Made by a program: the position numbers and the translations under genes. Under the pieces are notes generated by a model. The model was not told the origin of the DNA and searched no databases. It worked only from the letters and a program-made list of their open reading frames with translations. From Natranaerovirga pectinivora (GTDB lineage Bacteria; Bacillota; Clostridia; Lachnospirales; DSM-24629), in the NCBI RefSeq assembly GCF_004342165.1, contig NZ_SMAL01000007.1, positions 121,243 to 185,242 of the forward strand: a stretch of 64,000 nucleotides of DNA, in the 5' to 3' direction. Of the stretch, positions 19,243 through 29,780 are shown in pieces (positions within the stretch are counted from its first letter, which is position 1; each line of letters begins with the position of its first letter).

Positions 19243-19656
19243 ATGCCAACTTTTAACCAATTGGTAAGAAAAGGAAGAAAAACTGTTGAGAAAAAATCAA
19301 CTGCTCCAGCACTACAAAAAGGATTTAATTCATTAAGAAAAAAATCTACTAATATCTCTGCACCACAAAAGAGAGGTGTTTGTACAGCAGTTAAAACAGC
19401 TACTCCTAAAAAACCAAACTCAGCGCTTCGTAAGATTGCCAGAGTTCGTCTTACTAACGGTATCGAGGTAACTGGATACATTCCTGGAGAAGGTCACAAC
19501 TTACAAGAGCATAGTGTTGTTCTTATAAGAGGTGGTAGGGTAAAAGACTTACCAGGTACAAGATATCATATCGTTAGGGGTACTCTAGATACAGCTGGAG
19601 TAGCAAATCGTAAACAATCAAGATCTAAATACGGAGCTAAAAGACCAAAAAAATAA
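19243..19656 (+). CDS. rpsL: Ribosomal protein S12
   Basis: A 137-residue S12. The decoding loops [11 protein letters not shown] and GGRVKDLPG carry the lysines that, when changed, give streptomycin resistance, so the sequence is of the sensitive type. [11 protein letters not shown] is present. It monitors codon-anticodon pairing. AGGAGGTG precedes the ATG. A structured gap of 143 nt separates it from rpsG. Confidence 0.98.
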   Translation: MPTFNQLVRKGRKTVEKKSTAPALQKGFNSLRKKSTNISAPQKRGVCTAVKTATPKKPNSALRKIARVRLTNGIEVTGYIPGEGHNLQEHSVVLIRGGRVKDLPGTRYHIVRGTLDTAGVANRKQSRSKYGAKRPKK

Positions 19657-19669
19657 GCGGTAATTAAAA

Positions 19670-19740
19670 GTGCCAGGTAAAGCATTCTATACCTGTATGG
19701 TTGCAGGATTATATATATATAGTAAGCAAAAACCAGGCAC
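19670..19740 (+). promoter_or_regulatory. Structured S12-S7 intercistronic region
   Basis: GTGCC (19670-19674) pairs with GGCAC (19736-19740) around inner stems AGGTA (19675-19679)/TACCT (19690-19694) and CCTG/CAGG. In E. coli the S7 protein represses translation by binding the S12-S7 spacer; this spacer is a candidate for a similar site. Inference from position and fold only. Confidence 0.4.
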
Positions 19741-19799
19741 GATCACACAGTGTGAGTACCGAAGATTTAATTCTATTAATTGATTAAGGAGGGAAGACC

Positions 19800-20270
19800 G
19801 TGCCACGTAAAGGACATATTCCAAAAAGAGATGTATTACCAGATCCATTATACAACAACAAAGTGGTTACAAAGCTAGTTAATAACATTATGTTAGATGG
19901 TAGAAAAGGAATTTCTCAAAAGATAGTTTACGGTGCATTTGCAAAAGTTGCTGAAAAAACAGGCAAAGATGCACTTGAAGTATTCCAAGAGGCTATGAAT
20001 AACATAATGCCAGTTCTAGAAGTTAAAGCTAGACGTGTTGGTGGTGCTACTTACCAAGTACCTATGGAAGTAAGACCAGACAGAAGACAAGCATTAGCGT
20101 TACGTTGGATAACACTTTATTCACGTCAACGTGGAGAAAAAACTATGATTGATCGTCTTGCAGGAGAACTTATGGATGCTGCTAACAATATGGGCGCTTC
20201 AGTTAAGAAAAAAGAAGATATGCACAAAATGGCAGAAGCTAATAAAGCATTTGCACATTACAAATGGTAA
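19800..20270 (+). CDS. rpsG: Ribosomal protein S7
   Basis: A 156-residue S7 starting at GTG 19800 after AAGGAGGG. It begins [19 protein letters not shown] and contains the conserved [16 protein letters not shown]. It is a primary assembly protein of the 30S head that binds 16S rRNA near the E site, and it is a known operon repressor in other bacteria. It lies between rpsL and fusA, with long gaps on both sides. Confidence 0.98.
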   Translation: MPRKGHIPKRDVLPDPLYNNKVVTKLVNNIMLDGRKGISQKIVYGAFAKVAEKTGKDALEVFQEAMNNIMPVLEVKARRVGGATYQVPMEVRPDRRQALALRWITLYSRQRGEKTMIDRLAGELMDAANNMGASVKKKEDMHKMAEANKAFAHYKW

Positions 20271-20517
20271 TTTGGAAGTATTGATTTGAAACTTGCTTGC
20301 AAGGATTTAAAATAATACTTTTAACGAAACTTATAGAGCTTACATCAGTAGGAGATATAAGTTGAGTCTTTTGTAATAGAAATAATTAATTAAGTTTATA
20401 CTAATTCTTGAGCACAATAGTAATATTGTGCAAAAAGGATTTTAACTAATGATAAACAACATCGAAACGAAAAATTAATGGTCACATATGTGTACGAAAT
20501 ATTAAGGAGGAATTACC
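20271..20517. other. rpsG-fusA spacer
   Basis: About 250 bases. There is one clear hairpin, GCACAATA/TATTGTGC with a GTAA loop near 20412-20431, without a T tract. I see no convincing promoter. The fusA ribosome-binding site AAGGAGG ends the region. Confidence 0.4.
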
Positions 20518-22608
20518 TTGTCAGGAAGACAATTCCCACTAGAGAAGACTAGAAATATTGGTATTATGGCACACATTGACGCAGGAAAAACAACGTTAAC
20601 TGAACGTATTTTATTCTATACAGGACGTAGCCACAAAATCGGTGAAACTCACGAAGGTGCTGCAACTATGGACTGGATGGAACAAGAGCAAGAAAGAGGT
20701 ATCACAATTACTTCTGCTGCAACAACTTGTTCTTGGTTAGAGAATAGAATAAACATTATTGATACACCAGGCCATGTTGACTTTACAGTTGAAGTTGAAC
20801 GTTCTTTACGTGTATTAGATAGTGCAGTTGGTGTTTTCTGTGCCAAAGGTGGAGTTGAGCCACAATCAGAGACAGTATGGCGTCAAGCTGATAAATATAA
20901 AGTACCTAGAATGGCATTTGTAAATAAAATGGACATTATGGGTGCAGATTTCTACAATGCTGTAGAAATGATGAAAGATAGATTAGGTGCTAATGCAGTA
21001 CCAATCCAATTACCAATTGGAAAAGAAGAAGATTTCCTTGGTATTATTGACTTAATCAAAATGAAAGCATATATCTACAAAGATGAATTAGGTCAAGATA
21101 TTTCTGAAGAAGATATTCCAGCAGATATGCAAGATGAAGCTGATGAGTATCGTTTAGCTATGGTTGAAGCCATTGCAGAAACGGATGAAGATCTAATGAT
21201 GAAATATTTAGATGGTGAAGAATTAAGTGAAGAAGAATTAAAAGCTGCACTTAGACTAGCTGTTATAAATGTTCAAATCATCCCAGTTATGTGTGGATCT
21301 GCATACAAAAATAAAGGGGTTCAAAGATTACTTGATGCTGTTATTGCATATATGCCAGCACCAGTAGATATCCCACCAATCAAAGGTATATTACCAGATT
21401 CATTAGAAGAAGCAGATAGACCTTCATCAGATGAAGAGCCTTTCTCTGCATTAGCTTTTAAAATCATGGCTGACCCATTCGTTGGAAAACTTGCTTTCTT
21501 TAGAGTTTACTCTGGAACACTTAACTCAGGTTCTTATGTATTAAACTCAACAAAAGATAAAAAAGAGCGTGTAGGTCGTATACTACAAATGCATGCTAAC
21601 AAAAGAGAAGAAATTGATAAAGTTTACTCAGGAGATATTGCTGCTGCAGTAGGTTTAAAGATTACAACTACAGGTGATACTCTATGTGATGAAAAGGCTC
21701 CTATTATATTAGAGTCTATGGATTTCCCAGAGCCAGTTATCTCTGTTGCTATCGAACCAAAAACAAAAGCATCTCAAGAAAAAATGGGTATAGCTTTACA
21801 AAAATTAGCTGAAGAAGATCCAACTTTTAAAACATTCACTGATGAAGAAACTGGTCAAACAATTATTTCTGGTATGGGTGAGCTTCACCTTGAAATTATC
21901 GTAGACCGTATGCTTCGTGAATTTAAAGTTGAAGCTAATGTAGGTCAACCACAAGTTGCATACAAAGAAACAATTACAAAAGCTGTTGACGTTGATGGAA
22001 AATTCATTCGTCAGTCAGGTGGACGTGGACAATACGGACATTGTAAAGTTAAATTTGAGCCAATGGATGTTAACTCAGAAAAAAGTTATGAGTTCGTTAA
22101 TTCAACTGTTGGTGGAAGTATTCCTAGAGAGTATGTTCCAGCTGTTGATAACGGTATCCAAGAAGCAATGCAAAGTGGTAACATCGCTGGATATCCTGTA
22201 TTAGGTATTAAAGCGAATGTTTATGACGGTTCATACCATGATGTTGACTCATCTGAAATGGCATTTAAAATAGCTGGATCTATGGCTTTTAAAGAAGCTA
22301 TGAAAAAAGGTGAAGCAACTTTAGTAGAACCAATTATGAAAGTTGACGTAATCGTTGCTGAAGAATACATGGGAGACGTTATTGGAGACATTAACTCTCG
22401 TCGTGGACGTATCGAAGGTATGGAAGCGAGAAATGGTGCACAACTTATCAAAGGTTATGTTCCATTATCTGAAATGTTTGGATACGCAACAGACTTACGT
22501 TCAAAAACTCAAGGTAGAGGAAATTACTCAATGCAATTTGATCATTATGAGCCTGTACCAAAGGGTATTCAAGAAAAAATTATTTCTAATAAAGCTAAAA
22601 ATGACTAA
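20518..22608 (+). CDS. fusA: Elongation factor G
   Basis: A 696-residue EF-G. It begins at TTG 20518, with AAGGAGG as the deciding site. The G-domain motifs are AHIDAGKTT (G1), [10 protein letters not shown] (G2), DTPGH (G3) and NKMD (G4); domains II-V follow, including [12 protein letters not shown] and [10 protein letters not shown]. It drives tRNA-mRNA translocation with GTP hydrolysis on the ribosome. No rRNA-protection or fusidic-resistance features are evident. tuf follows with its own promoter. Confidence 0.98.
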   Translation: MSGRQFPLEKTRNIGIMAHIDAGKTTLTERILFYTGRSHKIGETHEGAATMDWMEQEQERGITITSAATTCSWLENRINIIDTPGHVDFTVEVERSLRVLDSAVGVFCAKGGVEPQSETVWRQADKYKVPRMAFVNKMDIMGADFYNAVEMMKDRLGANAVPIQLPIGKEEDFLGIIDLIKMKAYIYKDELGQDISEEDIPADMQDEADEYRLAMVEAIAETDEDLMMKYLDGEELSEEELKAALRLAVINVQIIPVMCGSAYKNKGVQRLLDAVIAYMPAPVDIPPIKGILPDSLEEADRPSSDEEPFSALAFKIMADPFVGKLAFFRVYSGTLNSGSYVLNSTKDKKERVGRILQMHANKREEIDKVYSGDIAAAVGLKITTTGDTLCDEKAPIILESMDFPEPVISVAIEPKTKASQEKMGIALQKLAEEDPTFKTFTDEETGQTIISGMGELHLEIIVDRMLREFKVEANVGQPQVAYKETITKAVDVDGKFIRQSGGRGQYGHCKVKFEPMDVNSEKSYEFVNSTVGGSIPREYVPAVDNGIQEAMQSGNIAGYPVLGIKANVYDGSYHDVDSSEMAFKIAGSMAFKEAMKKGEATLVEPIMKVDVIVAEEYMGDVIGDINSRRGRIEGMEARNGAQLIKGYVPLSEMFGYATDLRSKTQGRGNYSMQFDHYEPVPKGIQEKIISNKAKND

Positions 22609-22621
22609 TATTAGAAAAAAC

Positions 22622-22650
22622 TTGAAATTATACTGCTTTTAAAATATAAT
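22622..22650 (+). promoter_or_regulatory. tuf promoter
   Basis: TTGAAA (22622-22627), a 17-nt spacer, TATAAT (22645-22650), about 60 nt before tuf. It gives EF-Tu an independent high-level promoter. Confidence 0.85.
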
Positions 22651-22710
22651 GTATAATGAATAAAGAAAAAATATGGCATATCGCCTATATATATTAAGGA
22701 GGAATTATCA

Positions 22711-23904
22711 ATGGCTAAAGCTAAGTTTGAAAGAACTAAACCACACGTTAACATTGGTACAATTGGACACGTTGACCATGGTAAAACTACATTAACAGCT
22801 GCGATTACTATTACATTAAATAAGAGATTAGGTACTGGGGAAGTTGTAGCATTCGATAAAATCGATAAAGCTCCAGAAGAAAGAGAGCGTGGAATCACAA
22901 TTTCTACTTCTCACGTTGAGTATGAAACTGAAAACAGACACTACGCTCACGTAGACTGCCCAGGACATGCTGACTATGTTAAAAATATGATCACTGGTGC
23001 TGCTCAAATGGACGGAGCTATCTTAGTAGTTTCTGCAGCAGATGGTCCAATGCCACAAACTCGTGAGCATATCTTACTTTCTCGTCAGGTAGGTGTTCCA
23101 TACATCGTTGTTTTCTTAAACAAATGTGATATGGTTGATGACGAAGAGTTATTAGAATTAGTAGAAATGGAAGTTAGAGAGTTATTAAGCGAATATGACT
23201 TCCCAGGTGATGATACACCAATCGTTAAAGGATCTGCTTTAAAAGCATTAGAAGATCCAAGCAGTGAGTGGGGAGACAAACTTCTTGAATTAATGGCAGA
23301 AGTAGACTCTTACATCCCATCTCCAGAAAGAGATATTGACAGACCATTCCTTATGCCTGTTGAGGACGTATTCTCAATCACAGGACGTGGAACAGTTGCA
23401 ACTGGTAGAGTAGAGCGTGGAACACTTCACGTATCTGACGAAGTTGAAGTTATCGGTATCGTAGAAGAGAAAAGAAAAGTAGTAGTTACTGGAGTAGAAA
23501 TGTTCCGTAAATTATTAGATTCAGCTCAAGCTGGAGATAACATCGGTGCATTACTTCGTGGGGTTCAAAGAACTGATATTGAAAGAGGTCAAGTATTAGC
23601 TAAGCCTGGTTCAATTACACCACATACAAAATTCAAAGCTCAAGTATACGTTCTTAAAAAAGAAGAAGGTGGACGTCATACGCCATTCTTCACAAACTAT
23701 CGTCCACAATTCTACTTCAGAACAACTGACGTAACTGGTGTTTGTAACTTACCAGACGGAGTAGAAATGTGTATGCCTGGAGATAATATCGAAATGTCAA
23801 TCGAGCTTATCAATCCAATCGCTATGGAAAAAGGTTTACGTTTCGCTATCCGTGAGGGTGGAAGAACTGTAGGCGCTGGTTCAGTAGCTGATATCGTAGA
23901 GTAA
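22711..23904 (+). CDS. tuf: Elongation factor Tu
   Basis: A 397-residue EF-Tu. It contains GHVDHGKTT (P-loop), [12 protein letters not shown] (switch I), [20 protein letters not shown] (switch II), NKCD and the C-terminal beta-barrels with RTVGAGSV. It delivers aminoacyl-tRNA to the ribosome. AAGGAGG precedes the ATG. A bidirectional terminator lies between it and the convergent DUF4097 gene. Confidence 0.99.
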   Translation: MAKAKFERTKPHVNIGTIGHVDHGKTTLTAAITITLNKRLGTGEVVAFDKIDKAPEERERGITISTSHVEYETENRHYAHVDCPGHADYVKNMITGAAQMDGAILVVSAADGPMPQTREHILLSRQVGVPYIVVFLNKCDMVDDEELLELVEMEVRELLSEYDFPGDDTPIVKGSALKALEDPSSEWGDKLLELMAEVDSYIPSPERDIDRPFLMPVEDVFSITGRGTVATGRVERGTLHVSDEVEVIGIVEEKRKVVVTGVEMFRKLLDSAQAGDNIGALLRGVQRTDIERGQVLAKPGSITPHTKFKAQVYVLKKEEGGRHTPFFTNYRPQFYFRTTDVTGVCNLPDGVEMCMPGDNIEMSIELINPIAMEKGLRFAIREGGRTVGAGSVADIVE

Positions 23905-23940
23905 TCTATAATAAGAATATAATTCGTAAGATTTATATAG

Positions 23941-23972
23941 AAAAAGCATCCAATTTATTGGATGCTTTTTTC
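23941..23972 (+). terminator. Bidirectional terminator between tuf and the DUF4097 gene
   Basis: AAAAAGCATCCAA (23941-23953), loop TTTA, TTGGATGCTTTTT (23958-23970). With A and T tracts on both sides it can serve both convergent genes. Confidence 0.92.
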
Positions 23973-23975
23973 ATG

Positions 23976-24968
23976 TTAATAAGTAATATCTAAATTTCCG
24001 GATACTGAATTTGCTTTAATGCTTAAGTTAGAGGGGTTATTTCCAATAACACCTGACATTTGCCTTTTCCCTTGTGTCCTATATACCATAGAAAACTGGT
24101 TATTGAATTTACCAGAGACAGTACTAAAGTCAAGGTCAAACTCACTGCTGGCAGGCAATTTAAGATTGGTTTTACCAGAAGTTGTTTTGATCACAATATT
24201 ATTATTAAAAGTTTCAATAGTGCCATGTAAATTCCCTGATACAGAAGAGAAGTTTAGTTTGCCTGGATTTCCTGAAAGGGTAGCATTCCCTGATGTTGTA
24301 CTGATTTCTGTAGAATTACTTTTTATATTAGATATTTCAATTCTACCTGATACAGAACGAAAATATATAGAATCACATATTACTGAGGTTTTAAATCTTC
24401 CAGAAGTAGTGTAATAATTAATATCAGTTGCTTCTATATTATAAGCAGTAAGATTACCTGAAGTTGATTTGAAACTAAAGTTATTGAAATGGTAATCCAT
24501 TATACTAACAGAGCCAGATATTGTAGACACATCTAAGTTACCCATATAACTAGTAGGTAAGTAAATATCAAGAACAGTATTGTTACGAGTAACAGTATTG
24601 GTAATAGACTTAGGATATTCAAAGGCTATATTTACTGTTGTGTTAGATTCTGACACCTTAAGGGTTGGAATGCTTTTTTCATTGTTTGTGGTTATGGTAC
24701 CATGATAATGAACTCTTCCAACAGTATCTTCTGTATTAATAAAATTAATTTTAGTACTTACGCTATTAATATTAAGGTCAACTAATTCTTCTAGGGAAAA
24801 TAAAATCTCCTCTTCTACATCATAAGTGGTTCCACCTAAAACAGCATTAAAAGCATTATTTAAAGTAAAGCCACCTGATAAGAAAAAGAAAGCACTACCA
24901 ATGGTTAAAGAAAGAATCATAACAATCAATAAAGACACACTTACCTTTTTTAAATTCATTTTAGACAT
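23976..24968 (-). CDS. Membrane-anchored DUF4097 beta-repeat protein
   Basis: A 330-residue protein with an N-terminal membrane segment (about 10-30). The exported domain is dominated by repeated TTSGxxxxxxI / SVSGxxxxxxI units from about residue 140 to the end, the DUF4097 (LiaG/YvlB-like) beta-helix pattern. Related proteins are made with PadR regulators and DUF1700 proteins and are linked to envelope stress. The start is the ATG at 24968, behind GGAGG; an in-frame GTG at 24983 precedes that site. It is the last gene of the three-gene reverse operon. The molecular function is unknown. Confidence 0.85.
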   Translation of the reverse strand: MSKMNLKKVSVSLLIVMILSLTIGSAFFFLSGGFTLNNAFNAVLGGTTYDVEEEILFSLEELVDLNINSVSTKINFINTEDTVGRVHYHGTITTNNEKSIPTLKVSESNTTVNIAFEYPKSITNTVTRNNTVLDIYLPTSYMGNLDVSTISGSVSIMDYHFNNFSFKSTSGNLTAYNIEATDINYYTTSGRFKTSVICDSIYFRSVSGRIEISNIKSNSTEISTTSGNATLSGNPGKLNFSSVSGNLHGTIETFNNNIVIKTTSGKTNLKLPASSEFDLDFSTVSGKFNNQFSMVYRTQGKRQMSGVIGNNPSNLSIKANSVSGNLDITY

Positions 24969-24986
24969 AAAATACCTCCGCACCTA

Positions 24987-25544
24987 TTAATTTTTTATTT
25001 TAATAACTTTAATATTCCATCTTAAGTAACCAAGGGCTAAATCATAGAACCACTTAGATAGACTGTATACCCCAATGAGTGAAAGTAAACCCAAGGATGT
25101 AGTAAATATAGAATAAAACACAAATCCAGTAGACTGAAAGAAGTCGTTAAAGTTAAATAAGGATGTAAAGAAAGAAACTAAACCCATTCCTGTAATAGAA
25201 ATAGCTGCTGCAAATAAAGATATTATTAAGATAAGCATTATCATAAAGGGCCATATGCCAATTAACAAATTAAAGAAACCAAGGCCTAATGCTGCCATAA
25301 TGGCACCTATGATACTAGATAATGATTTTTTTGTTTCTGCTTCTTTGATTAGTGTTTCTACTTTAAACTGCTTTGCCAATTGTTTTGGAGAACCTAATGC
25401 CTTTATAATTTCTTCTTCGGATTTTCCTTCTAAAAGGCCTAATCTAAAATGTTCCCTGTAGTCAAATAAGATTTCCTCTTTATCATCGTTATTAATATTG
25501 CCTAATGATTCTTCTAGTAAAGATAAATATTCTTTTTGTGTCAT
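24987..25544 (-). CDS. DUF1700 (HAAS-domain) membrane protein
   Basis: A 185-residue protein. The N-terminal 60 residues ([16 protein letters not shown] ... [18 protein letters not shown]) form the HAAS/DUF1700 helical signature. A hydrophobic region with three or four membrane helices (about 75-170) follows. Such proteins usually follow a PadR repressor and precede a DUF4097 protein, exactly as here, and may bridge cytoplasmic regulator and exported sensor. Its ATG overlaps the PadR stop by 4 nt. Confidence 0.88.
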   Translation of the reverse strand: MTQKEYLSLLEESLGNINNDDKEEILFDYREHFRLGLLEGKSEEEIIKALGSPKQLAKQFKVETLIKEAETKKSLSSIIGAIMAALGLGFFNLLIGIWPFMIMLILIISLFAAAISITGMGLVSFFTSLFNFNDFFQSTGFVFYSIFTTSLGLLSLIGVYSLSKWFYDLALGYLRWNIKVIKIKN

Positions 25545-25861
25545 TCTTTTTCTCCCCCTTTAATAATTAGATCAACGCCCTTTGAGAAACTAATCCACTC
25601 ATTCTCTAAACTTACAACAGTTTCTTTTCCTTGTTCTGTTAGTTGATAATACTTTCTAGGCGGTCCCTCATTTGACTCTTGTAAATAGGTTGTTAAGTAA
25701 CCACCATCTTTTAGTCTTTTTAACAGAGGATAGATGGTCCCTTCAGAAATAACTATATTTTTAGAGATTTCATTTACAAGTTCATAACCATAACAGTCTT
25801 TTTTGGATAGAATGGATAGAACGCAAAGCTCAATAACGCCTTTTTTAAATTGGATATTCAT
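25541..25861 (-). CDS. PadR-family transcriptional regulator
   Basis: A 106-residue winged-helix PadR protein. [39 protein letters not shown] and [14 protein letters not shown] are the standard PadR blocks. It likely represses its own three-gene operon until an envelope signal appears. AGGTGAC precedes the ATG. The promoter at 25919-25947 overlaps an inverted repeat that could be its site. Confidence 0.92.
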   Translation of the reverse strand: MNIQFKKGVIELCVLSILSKKDCYGYELVNEISKNIVISEGTIYPLLKRLKDGGYLTTYLQESNEGPPRKYYQLTEQGKETVVSLENEWISFSKGVDLIIKGGEKE

Positions 25862-25902
25862 TTGTCACCTCCAGTAGGTTTAACAAAAATAAAGTGCATA
25901 CC

Positions 25903-25947
25903 ATATATTGACAAATATATAATATCACAAGCTACCTTAGAATGCAA
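25903..25947 (-). promoter_or_regulatory. Promoter and candidate operator of the PadR operon
   Basis: On the minus strand there is TTGCAT (25942-25947), a 17-nt spacer and TATTAT (25919-25924). An inverted repeat ATATATT (25903-25909) / AATATAT (25914-25920) with a 4-nt centre overlaps the -10 and the expected start, as an autorepressor site would. Confidence 0.6.
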
Positions 25948-26279
25948 GGTACTAAAAATATTTATATGCTATGTATATGCATTGGATGGAAGAATGTTTC
26001 TTATTATAAATAGATGAATTATGATATAATAATTAAAAATTAAATATTTTTTATTGGGTACTGGCGATTAGAAAGTATACAATACTTTCTACTCTTTGCT
26101 GTGGTTAATCATAAGGTAATCAAAAGAGATGGTTTTTTTAATTAATAAAGCTAATAATCACAAAGGTGAGTTTTGATTACATTATTTATAACTACCGATG
26201 CTTAAATAATAGGATAATTTTAGTGTTTTTAAGTAAAAAATTTATGTCAAAAAAAATTAAAAAAAAGATAAAAAAACAC
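25948..26279. other. Gap upstream of the S10 promoter
   Basis: About 330 bases without a gene. There is a TATAAT-like site near 26033, then a perfect hairpin GAAAGTAT (26071-26078) / ATACTTTC (26082-26089), then CTCTTT...AAAGAG and seven T around 26131-26139. This could be a short transcript with its own terminator; I cannot assign it to a family. Confidence 0.35.
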
Positions 26280-26308
26280 TTGAAATTAATAAAACAATGA
26301 TGTATACT
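26280..26308 (+). promoter_or_regulatory. Promoter of the S10 operon
   Basis: TTGAAA (26280-26285), a 17-nt spacer, TATACT (26303-26308). Confidence 0.8.
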
Positions 26309-26314
26309 AAGTAA

Positions 26315-26530
26315 TGTTGTGACATTGATAGCAATGAAGTGTGAGGTTGCCGATGTAATCGGGTATAATTCCACAGAGCGAATGTCAAGTTCAATGAAAC
26401 TGGCGACAAGTCACTGTACAATTTATTCAATGCAAATATAGCAAAGAGTGCTGCGTGGGTGTAAGGACACACACGGAGGGATGTACAGTCACCACTTGTC
26501 GTACTGATTAAATAGTGCGAAAAGGAGGCG
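26315..26530 (+). ncRNA. S10-operon leader (clostridial type)
   Basis: A leader of about 220 nt with conserved-looking blocks GAAGTGTGAGGTTGCCGA, AATTCCACAGAGCGAATGTC and ACTGGCGACAAGTCACTGTA. These match what I recall upstream of rpsJ in many Clostridia and the proposed Firmicutes S10 leader. It probably binds a ribosomal protein of this operon to give feedback control. Confidence 0.65.
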
Positions 26531-26539
26531 ACTTTTTTT

Positions 26540-26851
26540 ATGGCAAGTCAAAAAATGAGAATCAACTTAAAAGCTTACGATCATCAATTAATCGATCAAA
26601 GTGCGATGAAAATTATCGAAACAGCAAAGAAAACTGGAGCTCAAGTTAGTGGACCAATTCCATTACCTACTAGAAAAGAAATAGTGACGATTCTTAGAGC
26701 GGTACATAAGTACAAAGACTCTAGAGAGCAGTTTGAGCAAAGAACGCATAAAAGATTAATTGATATTTTAATGCCAACAGCTAAAACAGTTGACGCATTA
26801 ATGAGACTAGAGCTACCTGCAGGGGTAGACATCAAAGTAGATATGAAGTAA
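26540..26851 (+). CDS. rpsJ: Ribosomal protein S10
   Basis: A 103-residue S10 (NusE). It contains [39 protein letters not shown] and a C-terminal [16 protein letters not shown]. Besides its place in the 30S head it binds NusB and NusG during antitermination. It leads the S10 operon after the leader; AAAGGAGG precedes the ATG. A gap of 90 nt separates it from rplC. Confidence 0.98.
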   Translation: MASQKMRINLKAYDHQLIDQSAMKIIETAKKTGAQVSGPIPLPTRKEIVTILRAVHKYKDSREQFEQRTHKRLIDILMPTAKTVDALMRLELPAGVDIKVDMK

Positions 26852-26941
26852 GTCCTTTGAGGTTTATATATATGTATAGGCCATCTAGGATGATTACATG
26901 AAAAGTGTAATCCGCTGTAGATTATTAGGAGGTGTAAGGAA

Positions 26942-27571
26942 ATGAAAAAAGCAATTTTAGCTAGAAAAATAGGTATGACACAAATATTTGACGAAGAGGG
27001 CATATTAACTGCTGTAACAGTATTAGAAGCAGGTCCTTGCGAAGTTGTTCAAGTAAAAACTGTTGAAAATGATGGATACAGTTCAATTCAAGTTGGATTT
27101 GATGACAAGAAAGAAAAACTTATCAACAAACCAATTAAAGGACATTTCGATAAAGCAGGTGTATCTTACAAAAGATTTGTAAAAGAATTTAGATTTGATA
27201 ATGCTGCTGAATACGAAGTTGGAAATGTTATCAAAGCAGATGTCTTTGCAGCAGGTGATAAAATTGATGCAACAGGTACTTCTAAAGGTAAAGGTTTCCA
27301 AGGTGCAATAAAAAGACACGGATTATCAAGAGGTCCAATGTCTCACGGTTCTAAATATCACCGTCATGCAGGATCAATGGGATCTTCATCATTCCCAAGT
27401 AAAGTATTTAAAGGTAAAAAATTACCAGGTCATATGGGAGCTCAAAAAGTTACTGTTCAAAACTTAGAAATAGTAAGAATTGATGCTGAAAAGAACTTAA
27501 TCCTTGTAAAAGGTGCGGTTCCAGGACCTAAAAAATCAATCGTAACACTTAAAGAAAGTGTTAAAGCATAA
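26942..27571 (+). CDS. rplC: Ribosomal protein L3
   Basis: A 209-residue L3. It has the start [16 protein letters not shown] and the extension with [19 protein letters not shown] and [19 protein letters not shown], which reaches toward the peptidyl transferase centre. It is one of the earliest 23S assembly proteins. AGGAGGTG precedes the ATG; rplD follows after 29 nt. Confidence 0.98.
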   Translation: MKKAILARKIGMTQIFDEEGILTAVTVLEAGPCEVVQVKTVENDGYSSIQVGFDDKKEKLINKPIKGHFDKAGVSYKRFVKEFRFDNAAEYEVGNVIKADVFAAGDKIDATGTSKGKGFQGAIKRHGLSRGPMSHGSKYHRHAGSMGSSSFPSKVFKGKKLPGHMGAQKVTVQNLEIVRIDAEKNLILVKGAVPGPKKSIVTLKESVKA

Positions 27572-27600
27572 TTAACGCTTGAAGGAAGGAGGAATTACAG

Positions 27601-28221
27601 ATGGCTACAGTATCTGTGTACAATATGCAAGGAACACAAGTTGGAGAGTTAGAACTTAATGATTCTATATTTGGTGTAGAGGTTAATGAACACCTTATGC
27701 ATCAATCAGTAATTCAACAACTTGCAAACAAACGTCAAGGGACACAAAGTGCAAAAACACGTGCTGAAGTACGTGGTGGTGGAAGAAAACCATGGAGACA
27801 AAAAGGAACAGGACGTGCTAGACAAGGATCAATCCGCTCTCCTCAATGGACAGGTGGTGGTGTTGTATTTGCACCAAAACCAAGAGATTATTCATTCAAA
27901 TTAAACAAAAAAGAAAAAAGAGCTGCTTTATTATCAGCGTTAACTACAAGAGTTTTAGCTAATAAAATCGTTGTTCTTGATGAATTAAAATTTGATGAAA
28001 TCAAAACTAAAAATATGAAAGCTGTATTAGACAACTTAAAAGTTAATAAAGCACTAGTTGTTTTACCAGACAATAACCAAAACGTTGTTTTATCAGCAAG
28101 AAACATACCAAATGTAAAAACTGCATTTACAAACTCTATAAACGTATATGATATTTTAAAATATGATACATTTATAGTGACTAAAAATGCTGTTGCTACA
28201 ATCGAGGAGGTGTACGCATAA
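27601..28221 (+). CDS. rplD: Ribosomal protein L4
   Basis: A 206-residue L4. The loop lining the exit tunnel reads [19 protein letters not shown], with the normal residues of macrolide-sensitive proteins; the globular domain follows. In proteobacteria L4 represses the S10 operon; here that role is not shown. Its stop codon shares one base with the rplW start. Confidence 0.98.
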   Translation: MATVSVYNMQGTQVGELELNDSIFGVEVNEHLMHQSVIQQLANKRQGTQSAKTRAEVRGGGRKPWRQKGTGRARQGSIRSPQWTGGGVVFAPKPRDYSFKLNKKEKRAALLSALTTRVLANKIVVLDELKFDEIKTKNMKAVLDNLKVNKALVVLPDNNQNVVLSARNIPNVKTAFTNSINVYDILKYDTFIVTKNAVATIEEVYA

Positions 28222-28520
28222 TGGCAGATTTAAAATACTATGATATCATCCTCAAGCCTGTTGTTACAGAAAAAAGTATGGAAGCTATGGGAGAAAGAAA
28301 ATATACATTTTTAGTTCATCCACAAGCTAACAAAATCCAAATCAGAGAAGCTGTAGAAAAAATGTTTGAAGGAACTAAAGTTAAAAAAGTTAATACTTTA
28401 AACAACGATGGAAAAGCTAAAAGAAGAGGAATGACAGTAGGTAAAACAGCAAAAACAAAAAAGGCTATTGTGCAATTAACTGAAAACAGTAAAGACATAG
28501 AATTTTTTGAAGGAATGTAA
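28221..28520 (+). CDS. rplW: Ribosomal protein L23
   Basis: A 99-residue L23. It contains [17 protein letters not shown], a beta-hairpin [18 protein letters not shown] and the end [16 protein letters not shown]. It lies at the tunnel exit and is the docking point for trigger factor and SRP. Its start overlaps the rplD stop by one base, so the two are translationally coupled. Confidence 0.97.
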   Translation: MADLKYYDIILKPVVTEKSMEAMGERKYTFLVHPQANKIQIREAVEKMFEGTKVKKVNTLNNDGKAKRRGMTVGKTAKTKKAIVQLTENSKDIEFFEGM

Positions 28521-28582
28521 TTCATTTTAAATAGAACACGCTCGGATGCGTTGAGTTATAATTATTGAAAGGAGTGAAAAAA

Positions 28583-29416
28583 ATGGGAATAAAATCATTT
28601 AACCCATATACCCCTTCTAGAAGACATATGACTAGTTCATCTTTTGAAGAAATTACTAAAAAGACTCCAGAGAAGTCTCTTACAGTAACTATCAAAAAAA
28701 ATGCTGGTCGTAACAACCAAGGGAAAATCACAGTAAGACATCGTGGTGGCGGTACAAGAAGAAAGTACAGAATCATCGATTTTAAAAGAAATAAAGATAG
28801 TATTCCAGCTGTAGTAGTTGGTATTGAATACGATCCAAATAGAACAGCAAACATAGCATTAATTCAATACGCTGATGGAGAGAAAGCATATATTTTAGCA
28901 CCAATTGGATTAAAAGTTGGCGCTAAATTAATGAATGGTCCACAAGCTGAGATTCGTGTTGGAAACTGTTTACCACTTGAAAATATTCCAGTAGGTACTA
29001 GTGTTCACAATATCGAAATGTTACCTGGTAAAGGTGGTCAATTAGTTCGTTCTGCAGGTAATGTAGCTCAATTAATGGCTAAAGAAGGTAGATATGTAAC
29101 ATTAAGATTACCATCAGGAGAAATGAGACTTATCCTTTCTAAATGTCGTGCGACGATTGGTCAAGTAGGAAATGCTGATCACGAGTTAATCACAATTGGT
29201 AAGGCAGGACGTAAACGTCATATGGGTATTCGCCCTACAGTTCGTGGTTCTGTTATGAACCCTAATGACCATCCACATGGTGGTGGTGAAGGTAAATCTC
29301 CAATCGGTCGTCCAAGTCCAATGACACCTTGGGGTAAACCAGCGATGGGTCTTAAAACTAGAAAGAAAAATAAGCCTTCTAACAAATATATCGTTAGAAA
29401 AAGAGGCAGTAAATAA
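28583..29416 (+). CDS. rplB: Ribosomal protein L2
   Basis: A 277-residue L2. It starts [17 protein letters not shown] at ATG 28583, just after AAAGGAG; an upstream in-frame TTG at 28565 would include the ribosome-binding site. The C-terminal [19 protein letters not shown] contains the conserved His near the peptidyl transferase centre. It is needed for subunit joining. Confidence 0.98.
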   Translation: MGIKSFNPYTPSRRHMTSSSFEEITKKTPEKSLTVTIKKNAGRNNQGKITVRHRGGGTRRKYRIIDFKRNKDSIPAVVVGIEYDPNRTANIALIQYADGEKAYILAPIGLKVGAKLMNGPQAEIRVGNCLPLENIPVGTSVHNIEMLPGKGGQLVRSAGNVAQLMAKEGRYVTLRLPSGEMRLILSKCRATIGQVGNADHELITIGKAGRKRHMGIRPTVRGSVMNPNDHPHGGGEGKSPIGRPSPMTPWGKPAMGLKTRKKNKPSNKYIVRKRGSK

Positions 29417-29460
29417 TAAGAATATAACATTCTATAGGATATTAAGGAGGTTAGTATGTT

Positions 29461-29742
29461 ATGGCTCGTTCACTAAAAAAAGGACCATTTGCTGATGAAT
29501 CATTACTTAAAAAAGTAAATGCTTTAAATGAAAGTGGTCAAAAACAAGTGATTAAAACATGGTCACGTCGTTCAACTATATTCCCAGAATTAGTAGGACA
29601 TACAATTGCTGTTCATGACGGCAGAAAACACGTGCCAGTATATGTAACTGAAGATATGGTCGGACATAAATTAGGAGAATTCGTTTTAACAAGAACTTAT
29701 AAAGGTCATGGAAAAGACGAGAAAAAATCTAGAGTTCGTTAA
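29461..29742 (+). CDS. rpsS: Ribosomal protein S19
   Basis: A 93-residue S19. It contains [39 protein letters not shown] and [17 protein letters not shown]. It pairs with S13 in the 30S head and contacts the A-site tRNA region. AAGGAGG lies upstream; an out-of-frame ATG four bases earlier is ignored. Confidence 0.98.
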   Translation: MARSLKKGPFADESLLKKVNALNESGQKQVIKTWSRRSTIFPELVGHTIAVHDGRKHVPVYVTEDMVGHKLGEFVLTRTYKGHGKDEKKSRVR

Positions 29743-29780
29743 TCAGTTAAAAAAGTTACCAATTGAAAGGAGGTCTAACC

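Noticed and set aside
21956..22204. Forward frame inside fusA
   Set aside because: It is an alternative frame of a fully conserved EF-G coding region; no ribosome-binding site.
24019..24414. A 131-codon forward frame antisense to the DUF4097 gene
   Set aside because: The reverse-strand protein has a clear signal segment, repeats and operon context; the forward frame has no site or recognisable domain and is a mirror of the repeats.
26192..26472. Two reverse frames across the S10 promoter and leader
   Set aside because: They lie antisense to a strong promoter and conserved leader, overlap each other in different frames and have no start signals.
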